From Halorientalis litorea (GTDB taxonomy: Archaea > Halobacteriota > Halobacteria > Halobacteriales > Haloarculaceae): 64,000 bases of DNA. Below the pieces are notes generated by a model. That model ran no database searches. It saw nothing but the letters and a program-made list of their open reading frames with translations, and had not been told where the DNA came from. This document shows positions 1 through 7,618 of the stretch, in pieces. The translations under genes and the position numbers were made by a program. Each line of letters opens with the position of its first letter. Position 1 is the first letter of the stretch. The stretch spans positions 1,488,001 through 1,552,000 of the forward strand of contig NZ_CP095482.1 of NCBI RefSeq assembly GCF_023028225.1, given 5' to 3'.

Positions 1-641
1 TGCACGTCGTTCAGCATGTCCTTCACGACGGCGACGCCGGCACTCGGCGTCTTCCGGATGCGGGCTATCTCCTCGTCGACGGCCGCGCCCAGTTCGCCGT
101 CGGGGACGACGTGGTTGACCAGCCCCATCCGCCGTGCCTCCTCGGCGTCGACGGACTTGCCGCTGTAGAGCAACTCCCGGGCGTGTTTCAGGGAGTTGGC
201 GACGAACGGCAGGACGAACTTCGGCGGCGGTTCCCCGAAGTGCATGTCCGGGTAGCCGAACTCCGACCGCTCGGTGGCGAAGGTCAGGTCACAGGCGATG
301 GCGAGGTTACAACCGCCCGCGAGTGCCGCCCCGTCCACGGCCGCGATGACCGGCTTGCGCGCCGAGAAGACGGCTTCGAGGTGGCTCCGCTGGTTCAGGA
401 TGCGGTCGTCGACGGACCCCTTCTCGCCCGCACCGCTGATGTCGTAGCCCGAGGAGAAGGCTGGGCCGTGGCCCGCGACGACGACGACTCGCACGTCGTC
501 GTCGGCCTCGGCGCGCGCGATGGCGTCCTCGAACTCCCCGAGTATCTCGGCGTTCAGCGCGTTCATCGCGTCCGGCCGGTCGAGACGGACGTGGGCCGTC
601 GCGTCCGTCCGCTCGTATTCGATTGTGCTGTACTTTGTCAC
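1..641 (-). CDS. Enoyl-CoA hydratase/isomerase family protein (partial, 3' end outside window)
   Basis: Crotonase-fold enzyme, expected to hydrate or isomerise enoyl-CoA esters in fatty-acid or amino-acid breakdown in the cytoplasm. The minus strand reads MTKYSTIEYERTDATAHVRL at the N-terminus, then the family block DRPDAMNALN. The oxyanion-hole region GHGPAFSSGYDISG and the helix-side block ALAGGCNLAIACDL follow. The frame is open to base 1, so the C-terminus lies outside the window. I chose the GTG at 641 because a TATA box at 667-672 sits about 27 bases upstream, which fits a leaderless transcript. In-frame GTGs at 650 and 656 are alternatives. Exact substrate is unknown. A second crotonase (9136-9912) lies in the same window. 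Confidence 0.88.
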   Translation of the reverse strand, partial: MTKYSTIEYERTDATAHVRLDRPDAMNALNAEILGEFEDAIARAEADDDVRVVVVAGHGPAFSSGYDISGAGEKGSVDDRILNQRSHLEAVFSARKPVIAAVDGAALAGGCNLAIACDLTFATERSEFGYPDMHFGEPPPKFVLPFVANSLKHARELLYSGKSVDAEEARRMGLVNHVVPDGELGAAVDEEIARIRKTPSAGVAVVKDMLNDV

Positions 642-665
642 GGGAGTCACTCTCACCCCGGTGGC

Positions 666-672
666 ATATATA
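666..672 (-). promoter_or_regulatory. TATA box for the enoyl-CoA hydratase
   Basis: TATATA element (read on the minus strand as TATATATG) about 27 bases before the GTG start at 641, the spacing expected for a leaderless haloarchaeal transcript. Confidence 0.5.
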
Positions 673-754
673 GCTATCCCGGCGGGACAGCGGTAGCCGC
701 CCGTCGGCCCGGACAGCCGAAGCGACTACGCCCTCGCGGCTCACAACTGGCGGT

Positions 755-856
755 ATGCCCGACCCGACCACCGACGTGGCCCTGCCGACGCCGGCGACGC
801 TCGCGGAGACGGTGGCCGACGCCGTCGCGGCGGCCGACACGTTCGCTACCGACTGA
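755..856 (+). CDS. Possible tiny acidic ORF, 33 codons
   Basis: An ATG-started frame encodes a 33-residue peptide beginning MPDPTTDVALPTPATLAETV and ending AAADTFATD. Its Ala/Asp/Thr-rich composition and third-position G+C bias look like haloarchaeal coding sequence. I see no clear TATA box or Shine-Dalgarno sequence before it and recognise no family. It occupies the gap between two minus-strand genes. It could be a real small protein, a remnant of a longer gene, or chance. Confidence 0.22.
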   Translation: MPDPTTDVALPTPATLAETVADAVAAADTFATD

Positions 857-887
857 CTGCTCGCTGCGTGGCGGCGGCTCCGCGTCT

Positions 888-1088
888 TCAGTCGACGAAC
901 CGCCGGTACCCCGTCCGCAGGAGTCGCGCCGCGCCGATACCGACGAAGACCACAGTCCCGAGAACGACGCCCGTGAGCGTCCCGGGGAGCGTCGGGAACC
1001 CCGAGTAGCGGCCGGCCAAGACCAACACCACGGCGACGAGCCACAGGACGTACGCGCCGAGTGCGACCTGCCGAAGGGTATCGCCCAT
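888..1088 (-). CDS. Small two-helix membrane protein, 66 aa
   Basis: Short hydrophobic protein beginning MGDTLRQVALGAYVLWLVAV. Two predicted membrane helices (about residues 8-26 and 34-56) are separated by a short Gly/Pro loop, and the C-terminal tail is basic (RLLRTGYRRFVD). An in-frame upstream ATG exists, but the start at 1088 is favoured because a TATA-like element at 1111-1117 lies about 26 bases upstream, giving a leaderless mRNA. Function unknown. It is one of several very small membrane proteins in this window. Confidence 0.65.
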   Translation of the reverse strand: MGDTLRQVALGAYVLWLVAVVLVLAGRYSGFPTLPGTLTGVVLGTVVFVGIGAARLLRTGYRRFVD

Positions 1089-1110
1089 ACCGACGGTAGG
1101 ACGGACACGA

Positions 1111-1117
1111 TTATAGA
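1111..1117 (-). promoter_or_regulatory. TATA box of the 66-aa membrane protein
   Basis: TCTATAA on the minus strand, centred about 26 bases before the ATG at 1088; supports that start and a leaderless transcript. Confidence 0.45.
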
Positions 1118-1255
1118 ACGCCCGGAACCCCGTCGTGGCGACCGTTCGGTGACATGCCCCGCCCGAGTCGGGCGGGAACTGACTCCGCAACACATATTAC
1201 TCACAGTGGCTAACCCAGAGATAGCCGGACGGTGCGGGCCACCGGCGACGACAGC

Positions 1256-1328
1256 AGTCCATTGGGGTAGTGGCCAATCCTGAAGCCTTCTGGGGGCTTC
1301 GACCCTGGTTCGAATCCAGGATGGACTA
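1256..1328 (+). tRNA. tRNA-Gln (anticodon CUG)
   Basis: Full cloverleaf visible by eye. The acceptor arms AGTCCAT (1256-1262) and ATGGACT (1321-1327) pair perfectly, followed by an unpaired A. The D arm is GGGGTAGTGGCCAATCC. The anticodon stem is AAGCC/GGCTT around loop TTCTGGG, giving anticodon CTG at 1290-1292, which reads CAG (Gln). The T arm is CCTGG-TTCGAAT-CCAGG. No CCA is encoded and no intron is present. As in other archaea, Gln-tRNA is probably made by transamidation of Glu-tRNA. The 3' end is not followed by an integrase, so there is no sign of an integrated element here. Confidence 0.95.
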
Positions 1329-1387
1329 CTTCTCGGACGCTGACCGGCCAGTCACGACGCCGGGTCCCGGTATCGGTCCGCTCTGGT

Positions 1388-1636
1388 TCACTGCCCGCCT
1401 TTCTTCCGAAACCAGACGCGTTCGCCGACCGGCGACTCGTCCGGTTCGATGTCGAGTCGACCGACGAACAACTCGCGGACGGCGACCGTCACGACCAACT
1501 CGACTGACTCGCCGTCGGGCGTCGAGACGGTGACGACGCAGTGACCGTCGCGCGCTGTCAGGTCTGCTATCGTGCCGACGCGCCACTTCTCCGGGTCGTG
1601 TGTCGGCTCGCGGGCGTGAATCCGGTCGTGTACCAT
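1388..1636 (-). CDS. Conserved haloarchaeal hypothetical protein, 82 aa
   Basis: Soluble 82-residue protein beginning MVHDRIHAREPTHDPEKWRV. After this polar N-terminus comes a run of short beta-strand-like segments (VGTIADL, GHCVVTVST, VELVVTVAV) and a C-terminus VWFRKKGGQ, consistent with a small beta-barrel. No catalytic motif is apparent. It lies directly downstream of the tRNA-Gln gene on the opposite strand. I believe such proteins recur as uncharacterised families in Halobacteria but cannot name the family with certainty. Confidence 0.6.
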   Translation of the reverse strand: MVHDRIHAREPTHDPEKWRVGTIADLTARDGHCVVTVSTPDGESVELVVTVAVRELFVGRLDIEPDESPVGERVWFRKKGGQ

Positions 1637-1758
1637 TCACCCGGAGGGAGGGGAGCCAGCCGTTTCAGCGCGACGGGACCGTCCTGCTGTGGGGTCGCCT
1701 CTGTTGGACGCTCGGGGCCGTCGGCTGGCTGAACTCACCGCTCGATACCGTCAGCAGG

Positions 1759-1766
1759 TATATAAT
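1759..1766 (+). promoter_or_regulatory. TATA box of the response-regulator operon
   Basis: TATATAAT lies about 26 bases upstream of the ATG at 1788. The expected transcription start is therefore at or next to that ATG, not at the response-regulator start at 1855. Confidence 0.6.
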
Positions 1767-1773
1767 CGACACG

Positions 1774-1788
1774 TGTTAACTAATAACA
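1774..1788 (+). promoter_or_regulatory. Operator-like inverted repeat at the transcription start
   Basis: TGTTA-ACTAA-TAACA: two perfect 5-base arms with a 5-base spacer, extendable outward with a mismatch. It lies just after the TATA box and ends at the first base of the ATG at 1788. A repressor bound here would block RNA polymerase recruitment or start-site opening. Confidence 0.4.
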
Positions 1789-1865
1789 TGTCTCTGACCG
1801 AGTACTCGGTATCCACGCTCCCGGTTGCGGTACGCCCTCTCGGAGGCCCCGATCATGACGGGTGA
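1788..1865 (+). CDS. Leaderless upstream mini-ORF, 25 codons, overlapping the response regulator start
   Basis: ATG at 1788 opens a 25-residue frame (MSLTEYSVSTLPVAVRPLGG then PDHDG) ending at TGA 1863-1865. It sits at the position predicted for the mRNA 5' end (TATA 1759-1766), so it could be translated from a leaderless transcript. It overlaps the start of the response regulator (1855) by 11 bases in another frame, and that gene has its own Shine-Dalgarno GGAGG at 1842-1846. Translational coupling or leader-peptide control is an inference. The peptide resembles no family I know, and it could be chance. Confidence 0.4.
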   Translation: MSLTEYSVSTLPVAVRPLGGPDHDG

Positions 1866-2433
1866 CACACAACCATCGTCGACTGTCCTCGTCGTCGAGG
1901 ACGAACGCAAACTCGCCGACTTCTACGCGAAGTGGCTCTCGGAAGCTCACGAGGTGTTGGTCGCCTACAGCGGTAAGGCCGCCATCCAGTTGTTCGACGA
2001 GAGCGTCGACGTTGTCCTGCTCGACCGGCGGATGCCGGATACGACCGGCGACGAAGTTCTCGAACACATCCGGTCGAGTTCGTCCGACCCCGGGGTGGCG
2101 ATGGTGACTGCAGTCAAACCATCGGTCGACGTGGTGTCGATGGGGTTCGACGAATACGTCGTCAAACCGGTCGACAAGGAAGAACTGCTGTCACTCACCG
2201 AAACCTTGCTTCGCCGTGCGGAACACGACGAGGCGATGCGACGGCACTACCGAATCGCCTCGAAAATCAGCCTGCTGGAGGAGAACCTGAGCGGGCGGGA
2301 ACTGGCTGCGAGCGAGGAGTACACGCGTCTTCAAGAAGAGCTCGACGCTATCGACGACGAACTGTCGGTGGCGGACGAACTAAGCGCGGAGGATGTCGGC
2401 GCGTTGCTCCGTTCCACGGACGGTGAACAGTGA
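1855..2433 (+). CDS. Response regulator with HalX output domain
   Basis: 192-residue two-component response regulator. The receiver domain covers about residues 9-120: acidic pair E15/D16, phospho-acceptor D57 in VVLLDRRMPD, switch residue T85 (MVTAV) and invariant K104 (YVVKP). Residues about 122-190 form a mostly helical HalX-type C-terminal domain (HYRIASKISLLEENLSGREL and following), found next to receivers in haloarchaea. The start at 1855 is supported by GGAGG eight bases upstream; an earlier in-frame ATG at 1825 is less likely. The next gene starts with GTG inside its stop region (4-base overlap), so the two are co-translated. The partner kinase is not in the immediate neighbourhood. 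Confidence 0.93.
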   Translation: MTGDTQPSSTVLVVEDERKLADFYAKWLSEAHEVLVAYSGKAAIQLFDESVDVVLLDRRMPDTTGDEVLEHIRSSSSDPGVAMVTAVKPSVDVVSMGFDEYVVKPVDKEELLSLTETLLRRAEHDEAMRRHYRIASKISLLEENLSGRELAASEEYTRLQEELDAIDDELSVADELSAEDVGALLRSTDGEQ

Positions 2434-3035
2434 AGGACCATCCGTCATCCGCGGAGAACGGAACGGTTCCGTTCACACCCGGGACGAACGTACTCGCCGT
2501 CGACGGGACCGACCGAGGCACGCTCCAGTTCTCACTGTCCCACCTCCAGAAGTTCGACCGACGCCTGCTCGTCAGTTTAGATATCGCCCCTAAGCAACTC
2601 GTCCAACTCGCGACGGACGCAGACGACGAGTCACCGACTACGGTCCTCGATTGTACTGCCGACTCGGAGCCGTTGCTGGCCAGCGAGATTCCTGCCGAGA
2701 CGTCGGTCAGGAACGTCGAACCGGAGACCGCTTCAGTAGGTGAGGCTACCATCGGCGCGCTCGACCAGTTGCCCGACGGGACGACAGCAGGCATCTGTGT
2801 CCACTCTGTCCCGACGCTCGTAGAACGCTCGACAGTCCAGAAGACGTACAAGTTGCTGTACGTGCTCGCACAACGAGTGCGCCGTGACGGCCACTTGGCT
2901 TTCTACACGTGGAACAACCCAACCGAAACCCGGAACCTCCGAATACTCGGCCGCGCTCTCGACTACCGGGTCACGCTCGACGAGGCAGACGAGCCTACGG
3001 TTCGCTCGCTGGTTGAGGTGGGGGAAGATGGATGA
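2430..3035 (+). CDS. Degenerate RecA/KaiC-like protein (DUF7504-type), 201 aa
   Basis: Soluble protein, probably a RecA-like fold without ATPase motifs. Alternating strand/helix segments such as RRLLVSLDIAPKQLVQL, PTTVLDCTADS and TAGICVHSVPTL resemble the haloarchaeal families placed beside response regulators, where they are annotated DUF7504 or RecA-like. There is no P-loop GxxxxGK[ST] and no obvious Walker B acid. It starts with GTG overlapping the response-regulator stop by 4 bases, and its own end overlaps the next gene by 8 bases. A role as signalling partner or scaffold is inferred from this coupling only. Confidence 0.7.
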   Translation: MKDHPSSAENGTVPFTPGTNVLAVDGTDRGTLQFSLSHLQKFDRRLLVSLDIAPKQLVQLATDADDESPTTVLDCTADSEPLLASEIPAETSVRNVEPETASVGEATIGALDQLPDGTTAGICVHSVPTLVERSTVQKTYKLLYVLAQRVRRDGHLAFYTWNNPTETRNLRILGRALDYRVTLDEADEPTVRSLVEVGEDG

Positions 3036-3690
3036 GCAGCCCTCGACAAGCACGGAGCGACCCACTCCTAACGACACGCCGACAGAGACTTTCGAAGCGG
3101 TCGTCGACCTACTGGAACGCTGGGAGACAACGGGCAGCGACAACCAGAGTACCCCGAACCAACTCCAGCAGTTCCTCGAACAGGAACTGAACGACGAAAC
3201 CGACTCGATACTCGACCGAGACATCGTGGAGCGTCACAGCGGGTCGAACGCGGCGGACCTGAGCGTAAACGGCGAAATCGGAATCAAAATCGTCGGTGAG
3301 GTCCGTCGGTCGACAGTCGACCAAATGAACAACACACTGTCGCTGCTGTCCGGGCTGTATCGTTTCGTCGCGGTGTACTGGTTGGAACCCTCGGCGGAAA
3401 CGTCCGACTACCGACGGACTATCGAGCGGATGGCGTTGAGAAACGACCTCGGGCTCAAAGGTATCAGATTCGTTACTGGTGAGTACACAGACGACGAGCG
3501 TACAGCCGACTCCTCGACCCGGATTATCCGACCGCTGACGGCTTGCCTGAGCGTTTTCCTCGCGCTGGTTCTAGTCGGCATCGGGCTTCTCGTCCGAACG
3601 CTGTCGTTCATCACTGGCCCGTTCTGGCTGTTGCTCGTCGGTACTGCCATGGTCTTTTTCTACGCGCTCGTGTTCGCGGCGGTGTTGTAG
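3028..3690 (+). CDS. Membrane-anchored protein with degenerate PD-(D/E)XK-like domain, 220 aa
   Basis: Third gene of the response-regulator operon. The ATG at 3028 overlaps the previous stop, preferable to a far-upstream in-frame start. Residues 1-65 are polar. Residues about 70-150 contain AADLSVNGEIGIKIVGEV, with D77, E83 and K87, reminiscent of restriction-nuclease-like folds. The second acidic residue expected two positions before the lysine is Gly, so catalysis is doubtful. Two hydrophobic helices (about 169-189 and 196-219) anchor the C-terminus. An Asp/Glu-rich soluble part plus anchor beside a response regulator suggests a membrane-localised signalling or effector protein. Function unknown. 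Confidence 0.72.
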   Translation: MDEQPSTSTERPTPNDTPTETFEAVVDLLERWETTGSDNQSTPNQLQQFLEQELNDETDSILDRDIVERHSGSNAADLSVNGEIGIKIVGEVRRSTVDQMNNTLSLLSGLYRFVAVYWLEPSAETSDYRRTIERMALRNDLGLKGIRFVTGEYTDDERTADSSTRIIRPLTACLSVFLALVLVGIGLLVRTLSFITGPFWLLLVGTAMVFFYALVFAAVL

Positions 3691-3893
3691 AGTATTGTAA
3701 AACGGACGAGACGGAGGTAGCGCGCCGGCGGTGTTCCGTACACTCTCCGTGTCCCCGGAACGGACGCGTCAGCACGACGGCCGCTGTTTCGAGCCGCCAA
3801 CACCCGGGCCACACGAACAGTCCCGACGGACGAACATTAGTCTGTGAGAACAACTCGCACAACTTCTATGAGCGGGCCACGTGAGGGTGTTGT

Positions 3894-5090
3894 ATGGTCG
3901 TGGATATCGACGACATCGACACGGTGGCAGTCATCGGCGCGGGTGAGATGGGACGCGGCATCGGTGCCGTCGCCGCGCTCGCGGGCTACGAGACGGCGGT
4001 CAACGACATCGACGAGGACCAACTCGCCGACGCCAGAGAGCAGGTCGAGTGGTCCTACGACAAGACCGTCGAGAACGGTGCGGCGACACGGGAGGAAGTC
4101 GAGGCCGCCCGCGACCGCCTCACCTTCACCACCGACTTCGACGCCGCCGTCGGGGACGCCGACTTCGTGACGGAGGCGGCCGTCGAACAGCAGGCCGTCA
4201 AGGAGGATATTTTCGCGGACCTCGACGAGACGGCCCCCGAGGAGGCAATTCTCGCCACCAACACCTCCGGGCTGAACATCACGCAACTGGCCGAGTCGAC
4301 CGACCGCCCCGCACAGGTCATCGGCACCCACTGGTTCAACCCGCCGATGCTGATGGAACTGGTGGAGGTCATCATGACCGAACACGCGCCCGAGAGTGTC
4401 GGCGACACCGGCGAGGCCCTCATCGAGTCGTTCGGGAAGACGCCCATCCGGTGCAAAATCGACATCCCTTCGTTCATCGTCAACCGGCTGATGCGACCCT
4501 ACGGCGAAGCTCCGGCGTGGATGGTCTACCGCGGCGAGTACTCCATCACGGAACTGGACTCGGCGATGAAGTACAAGGAAGGGTTCCCGATGGGGCCGTT
4601 CGAGTTGGCCGACTACACCGGCGGCATCCAGATTCGCGTCGAGGGCGAAGGGGACCACCTCGAAGACGACCGGCCGATGGCCTACGACACCGAGGTCTGC
4701 CCCCTGCTCCACCAACTCTACGAGAAGGGTCGCTACGGCCGGAAGGCCGACGCCGGGTACTACGAGTACGACGAACGCGACGAGCCACAGATTCCGGTCG
4801 ACGCCGGACAGGGCGTCGACACGCTGGAGGTGTGGGCACCCATCGTCAACGAGGCGGCCAAGATGGTGCAAAACGACGTGGCGACCGTCGAAGATGTCGA
4901 CACCGGCGCGCGTCTCGGCGGCAACTGGCCGATGGGACCGCTGGAGAAGGCCGACGAAGTGGGCGCGGATGCGGTGCTACAGACGCTGACCGACGTGGCC
5001 AGCAGGCAGAACGACACGAACAAACTCGCGGAGAACCTCCCGTGTGACCTCCTCGTCGAGAAGGCCACGACGGGCGAGACGTTCTACTGA
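3894..5090 (+). CDS. 3-hydroxyacyl-CoA dehydrogenase, two C-terminal domains
   Basis: NAD-dependent oxidation of L-3-hydroxyacyl-CoA to 3-ketoacyl-CoA in beta-oxidation. The N-terminal Rossmann domain carries VAVIGAGEMG (G15-x-G17-x-x-G20); the signature segment VIGTHWFNPP follows, and then the first dimerisation domain (FIVNRLMRPYGEAP, GFPMGPFELADYTG). A second copy of the C-terminal domain closes the protein (PIVNEAAKMVQND, NWPMGPLEKADEVG), explaining its 398 residues versus about 285 for single-domain enzymes. The ATG at 3894 probably heads a leaderless or near-leaderless mRNA. Convergent with the exchanger gene downstream. With the enoyl-CoA hydratases and acyl-CoA dehydrogenases of this window it completes a beta-oxidation set apart from the thiolase. 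Confidence 0.94.
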   Translation: MVVDIDDIDTVAVIGAGEMGRGIGAVAALAGYETAVNDIDEDQLADAREQVEWSYDKTVENGAATREEVEAARDRLTFTTDFDAAVGDADFVTEAAVEQQAVKEDIFADLDETAPEEAILATNTSGLNITQLAESTDRPAQVIGTHWFNPPMLMELVEVIMTEHAPESVGDTGEALIESFGKTPIRCKIDIPSFIVNRLMRPYGEAPAWMVYRGEYSITELDSAMKYKEGFPMGPFELADYTGGIQIRVEGEGDHLEDDRPMAYDTEVCPLLHQLYEKGRYGRKADAGYYEYDERDEPQIPVDAGQGVDTLEVWAPIVNEAAKMVQNDVATVEDVDTGARLGGNWPMGPLEKADEVGADAVLQTLTDVASRQNDTNKLAENLPCDLLVEKATTGETFY

Positions 5091-5105
5091 GCGGGAACCT
5101 GCCGT

Positions 5106-6137
5106 CTAGCCCCCGCGTAACACGCTCGTGAGGCCGGCCGCTTCGGCACCGACCCACGCCACGAAGACGGCGTAGGCGGCGAGCAACACGTAGGACTCGG
5201 CGGAACTCATCGAGAGGTCGGTGCGCAGGACGGTAAAGAGGAGGATGGTCGCCACCGTCAACACGCCCATCATCGGGGCGGCGACGGCGAAGTCGACGGC
5301 CACGCTCCCGGCGATGAGGACGCCGACGGGGACGGCGACCAGCAAGTCGAACGTGTTCGAGCCGAGGACGTTGCCCAGACTCGTCACACTCTTACCGGTC
5401 CGGGCCGCGCGGACGCTGATGAGCGTGTCGGGGAGGCTGGTCGCCGCCGCGACGACGACGGCACCCGCGAGGAACACGGGGATGCCGAACGTCCCGGTCA
5501 GACTTTCGACGGCCCCGACGAGTTGCTCGACGGCGACGAGGATGACGGCGAGGCCGCCGAGGAGTTTCAGCCACTCACGCCGCACGTCGACAGTGCCCAC
5601 GTCGTCGCTCTCGTAGTCGCTCACATCCTGCCACTGGATGAAGACGTACAGCCCGTAGAGCAGGACCGGGATGAGGGCGAGCGGGCGCGTTATCGTCCCG
5701 CGCAGGCTCTCCCCCTCGGTGGGGAAGTAGATGACCGCGAGCGCGAATGTGATGAGGAGCGCGGAGACGGCTATCATGTAGAACTGGGCTTCCTTGTAGA
5801 CCAGCGTGCGGTTCGCCTCGACGGCGTCGTCGGTCATGATACCCGCCAGCGCGGGGATGACGAGGACGTTGAAGATGGCCGACCCGACGATAGCACCCAC
5901 GCCCATGTCGAACACGCCCGCGAGGGCGGTGAAGACGACGCTCGCCAACTCGGGGAAACTCGACCCGACGGCGACGACGAGAGACCCCTGCACGACGGCC
6001 GGGAGACCGTAGTGTCGAGAGAGGTTCTCTGCGGCCGATTCGAGCCATCCGCTCCCGACCCAGACGAACGCCGTCGCGACGACGATGACGGCGACGTTCG
6101 CCAGCGGCGTGTCCGGCACGACACCACCGAGTACCAT
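5106..6137 (-). CDS. CaCA-family sodium/calcium (cation) exchanger
   Basis: Integral membrane antiporter of about 343 residues with some ten hydrophobic segments. Two inverted alpha-repeats characteristic of the family are visible: GSSFPELASVVFTALAG with GAIVGSAIFNVLVIP in the first half, and AATSLPDTLISVRAA with GNVLGSNTFDLLVAVP in the second. Both conserve the acidic residue and Asn that bind cations. The start at 6137 (MVLGGVVPDTPLAN) places the first helix properly; a much longer upstream frame is antisense noise. It is divergent from the MDR gene at 6231, so the roughly 90-base gap holds both promoters. Probably exports Ca2+ against Na+; ion specificity cannot be read from sequence. Confidence 0.9.
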   Translation of the reverse strand: MVLGGVVPDTPLANVAVIVVATAFVWVGSGWLESAAENLSRHYGLPAVVQGSLVVAVGSSFPELASVVFTALAGVFDMGVGAIVGSAIFNVLVIPALAGIMTDDAVEANRTLVYKEAQFYMIAVSALLITFALAVIYFPTEGESLRGTITRPLALIPVLLYGLYVFIQWQDVSDYESDDVGTVDVRREWLKLLGGLAVILVAVEQLVGAVESLTGTFGIPVFLAGAVVVAAATSLPDTLISVRAARTGKSVTSLGNVLGSNTFDLLVAVPVGVLIAGSVAVDFAVAAPMMGVLTVATILLFTVLRTDLSMSSAESYVLLAAYAVFVAWVGAEAAGLTSVLRGG

Positions 6138-6230
6138 CGTACCGGGTGCAACCCGGCGAGAGCCGAAATGTGTTCCCCTCCCGAACCGACCGGCGGAACC
6201 TATACCTCCCTCGCGCCAGTGTTCCCGTAG

Positions 6231-7202
6231 ATGCGCGCTGTTCGATACCACGACGCAGGCGGACCGGACGAGTTGACACTCGAAGAGATACCGCGCCCGG
6301 ACCCCGGCCCCGGCGACGTACTCGTCGACGTCCGCGCGGCGAGCGTCAATCCCGTCGACGCGAAGTACCACGAGTGGGGCGTTCCGACGATGCCCAAGAC
6401 CACCGGGTCGGACCTCGCGGGCGTCGTCGACGCCGTGGGCGAGGACGTGGACGCCTTCGCCGAGGGCGACCGGGTGTTCGCGACCGGGCTGCACGTCGAC
6501 CGTTTCTCCGGTGGGTCGTTCGCCGACTCCGCCGCCGTCCCGACGGACCTGCTGGCGACACTACCCGACGGCGTCTCCTTCGAGGCGGGGGCGGCCGTCG
6601 CACTGGCCGGCGTCACCGCGTGGCGGGCCTTCGTCGACCACGCCGGCCTCGAACCGGGGAGTACGGCGTTCGTCCACGGCGGCAACGGCGGCGTCGGTCA
6701 CGTCGCGGTCGGACTGGCCGACGCACTCGGCGCGACGCCCGTCGCCACGGCACGGCCCGAACACCACGACGTGGTTCGGACGTTCGGGGCCGAGACGGTG
6801 CTGGACTACACCCGCGACGACTTGCTCGCGGCCGCCCGCGAGGCGACGGGCGGCGCGGACGCGGTCCTCGACCACCGACCCGGCGACTACTACGAGTTCG
6901 ACGCCGAGGTTTCGGCCTACGGCGGCCACGTCGTCGTCATCGCCGGGACGGAGGCGGCCCTCTCGGACGCGGGGGCGGCGCGCTCGAAGGAACTCGCCCT
7001 CCACATGATGAGCATGTCGAACCTCGCGGCCCGGCCCGACACGCCGAACATCGGACCGATTCTCGCCCGACTGGGCCGCCTGCTCGCCGACGGCCGCCTC
7101 GACGTGACCGTCGACCGGACGTACTCCCTCGAAGAGGCCGCGGACGCCCACCGTGCGGTGATGGAGGAGAGTATCGTCGGGAAAATCGTCGTCGTCCCGT
7201 AG
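6231..7202 (+). CDS. MDR-superfamily NADPH:quinone reductase-like protein
   Basis: 323-residue medium-chain dehydrogenase/reductase without structural zinc ligands. The N-terminal GroES-like half begins MRAVRYHDAGGPDELTLEEI and includes AASVNPVDAKYHEWG. The C-terminal Rossmann half carries AFVHGGNGGVGHVAVGLA, the glycine-rich NADPH loop of zeta-crystallin-type quinone reductases, and ends IVGKIVVVP. Probably reduces quinones or enones with NADPH in the cytoplasm. A TATA-like TATACC lies about 27 bases upstream. Exact substrate unknown. Confidence 0.88.
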   Translation: MRAVRYHDAGGPDELTLEEIPRPDPGPGDVLVDVRAASVNPVDAKYHEWGVPTMPKTTGSDLAGVVDAVGEDVDAFAEGDRVFATGLHVDRFSGGSFADSAAVPTDLLATLPDGVSFEAGAAVALAGVTAWRAFVDHAGLEPGSTAFVHGGNGGVGHVAVGLADALGATPVATARPEHHDVVRTFGAETVLDYTRDDLLAAAREATGGADAVLDHRPGDYYEFDAEVSAYGGHVVVIAGTEAALSDAGAARSKELALHMMSMSNLAARPDTPNIGPILARLGRLLADGRLDVTVDRTYSLEEAADAHRAVMEESIVGKIVVVP

Positions 7203-7316
7203 CGGCCGGGACCGCCCCGACCGTGCTAGGCAGACACTATCATAATGAAAGTCCATGAAATTTATGTGGGTGCGAGCCTGAGCGGTGTGTACGGACAGAG
7301 ACAGTCCGTGAGTACC

Positions 7317-7484
7317 ATGACAGAACGGCTGCAGACAGACGACGACGGACGACTTGACCCGATGGTTCCGGAGATGCCCACGCGCCGCGTCCAGACTGAC
7401 GGTGGACGCGCCCACAGTACGTCGATAGCCCCGAAACTGGTACTCACGGAAGCCGACGCCCCCCTCGTCCCCGACCTCTCGTAG
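7317..7484 (+). CDS. Small hypothetical protein, 55 aa
   Basis: Short polar frame starting MTERLQTDDDGRLDPMVPEM and ending EADAPLVPDLS. An in-frame ATG at 7245 would lengthen it by 24 residues, but a TATA-like AAATTTATG at 7256-7264 makes a later start more plausible. It is Asp/Pro/Thr-rich without hydrophobic segments or metal motifs. It lies alone between the MDR gene and a minus-strand small acidic protein. No family recognised; moderate to low confidence that it is translated. Confidence 0.4.
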   Translation: MTERLQTDDDGRLDPMVPEMPTRRVQTDGGRAHSTSIAPKLVLTEADAPLVPDLS

Positions 7485-7618
7485 GTCGGCGGCGGTTTCT
7501 CCCGATTTCCCGTCCGCAGAGCGGACGCGCCGCCCGATACCCGCATTCGAGCGGCGGTGCTGTCGGTCCTGTACGGCTGAAAAATCGAGATGACTACACG
7601 GACCAGTCGCGGAGACGG

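Noticed and set aside
1256-1400. tRNA-Gln as an integration site of a mobile element
   Set aside because: No integrase, no foreign-looking genes and no second copy of the tRNA 3' end noticed downstream.
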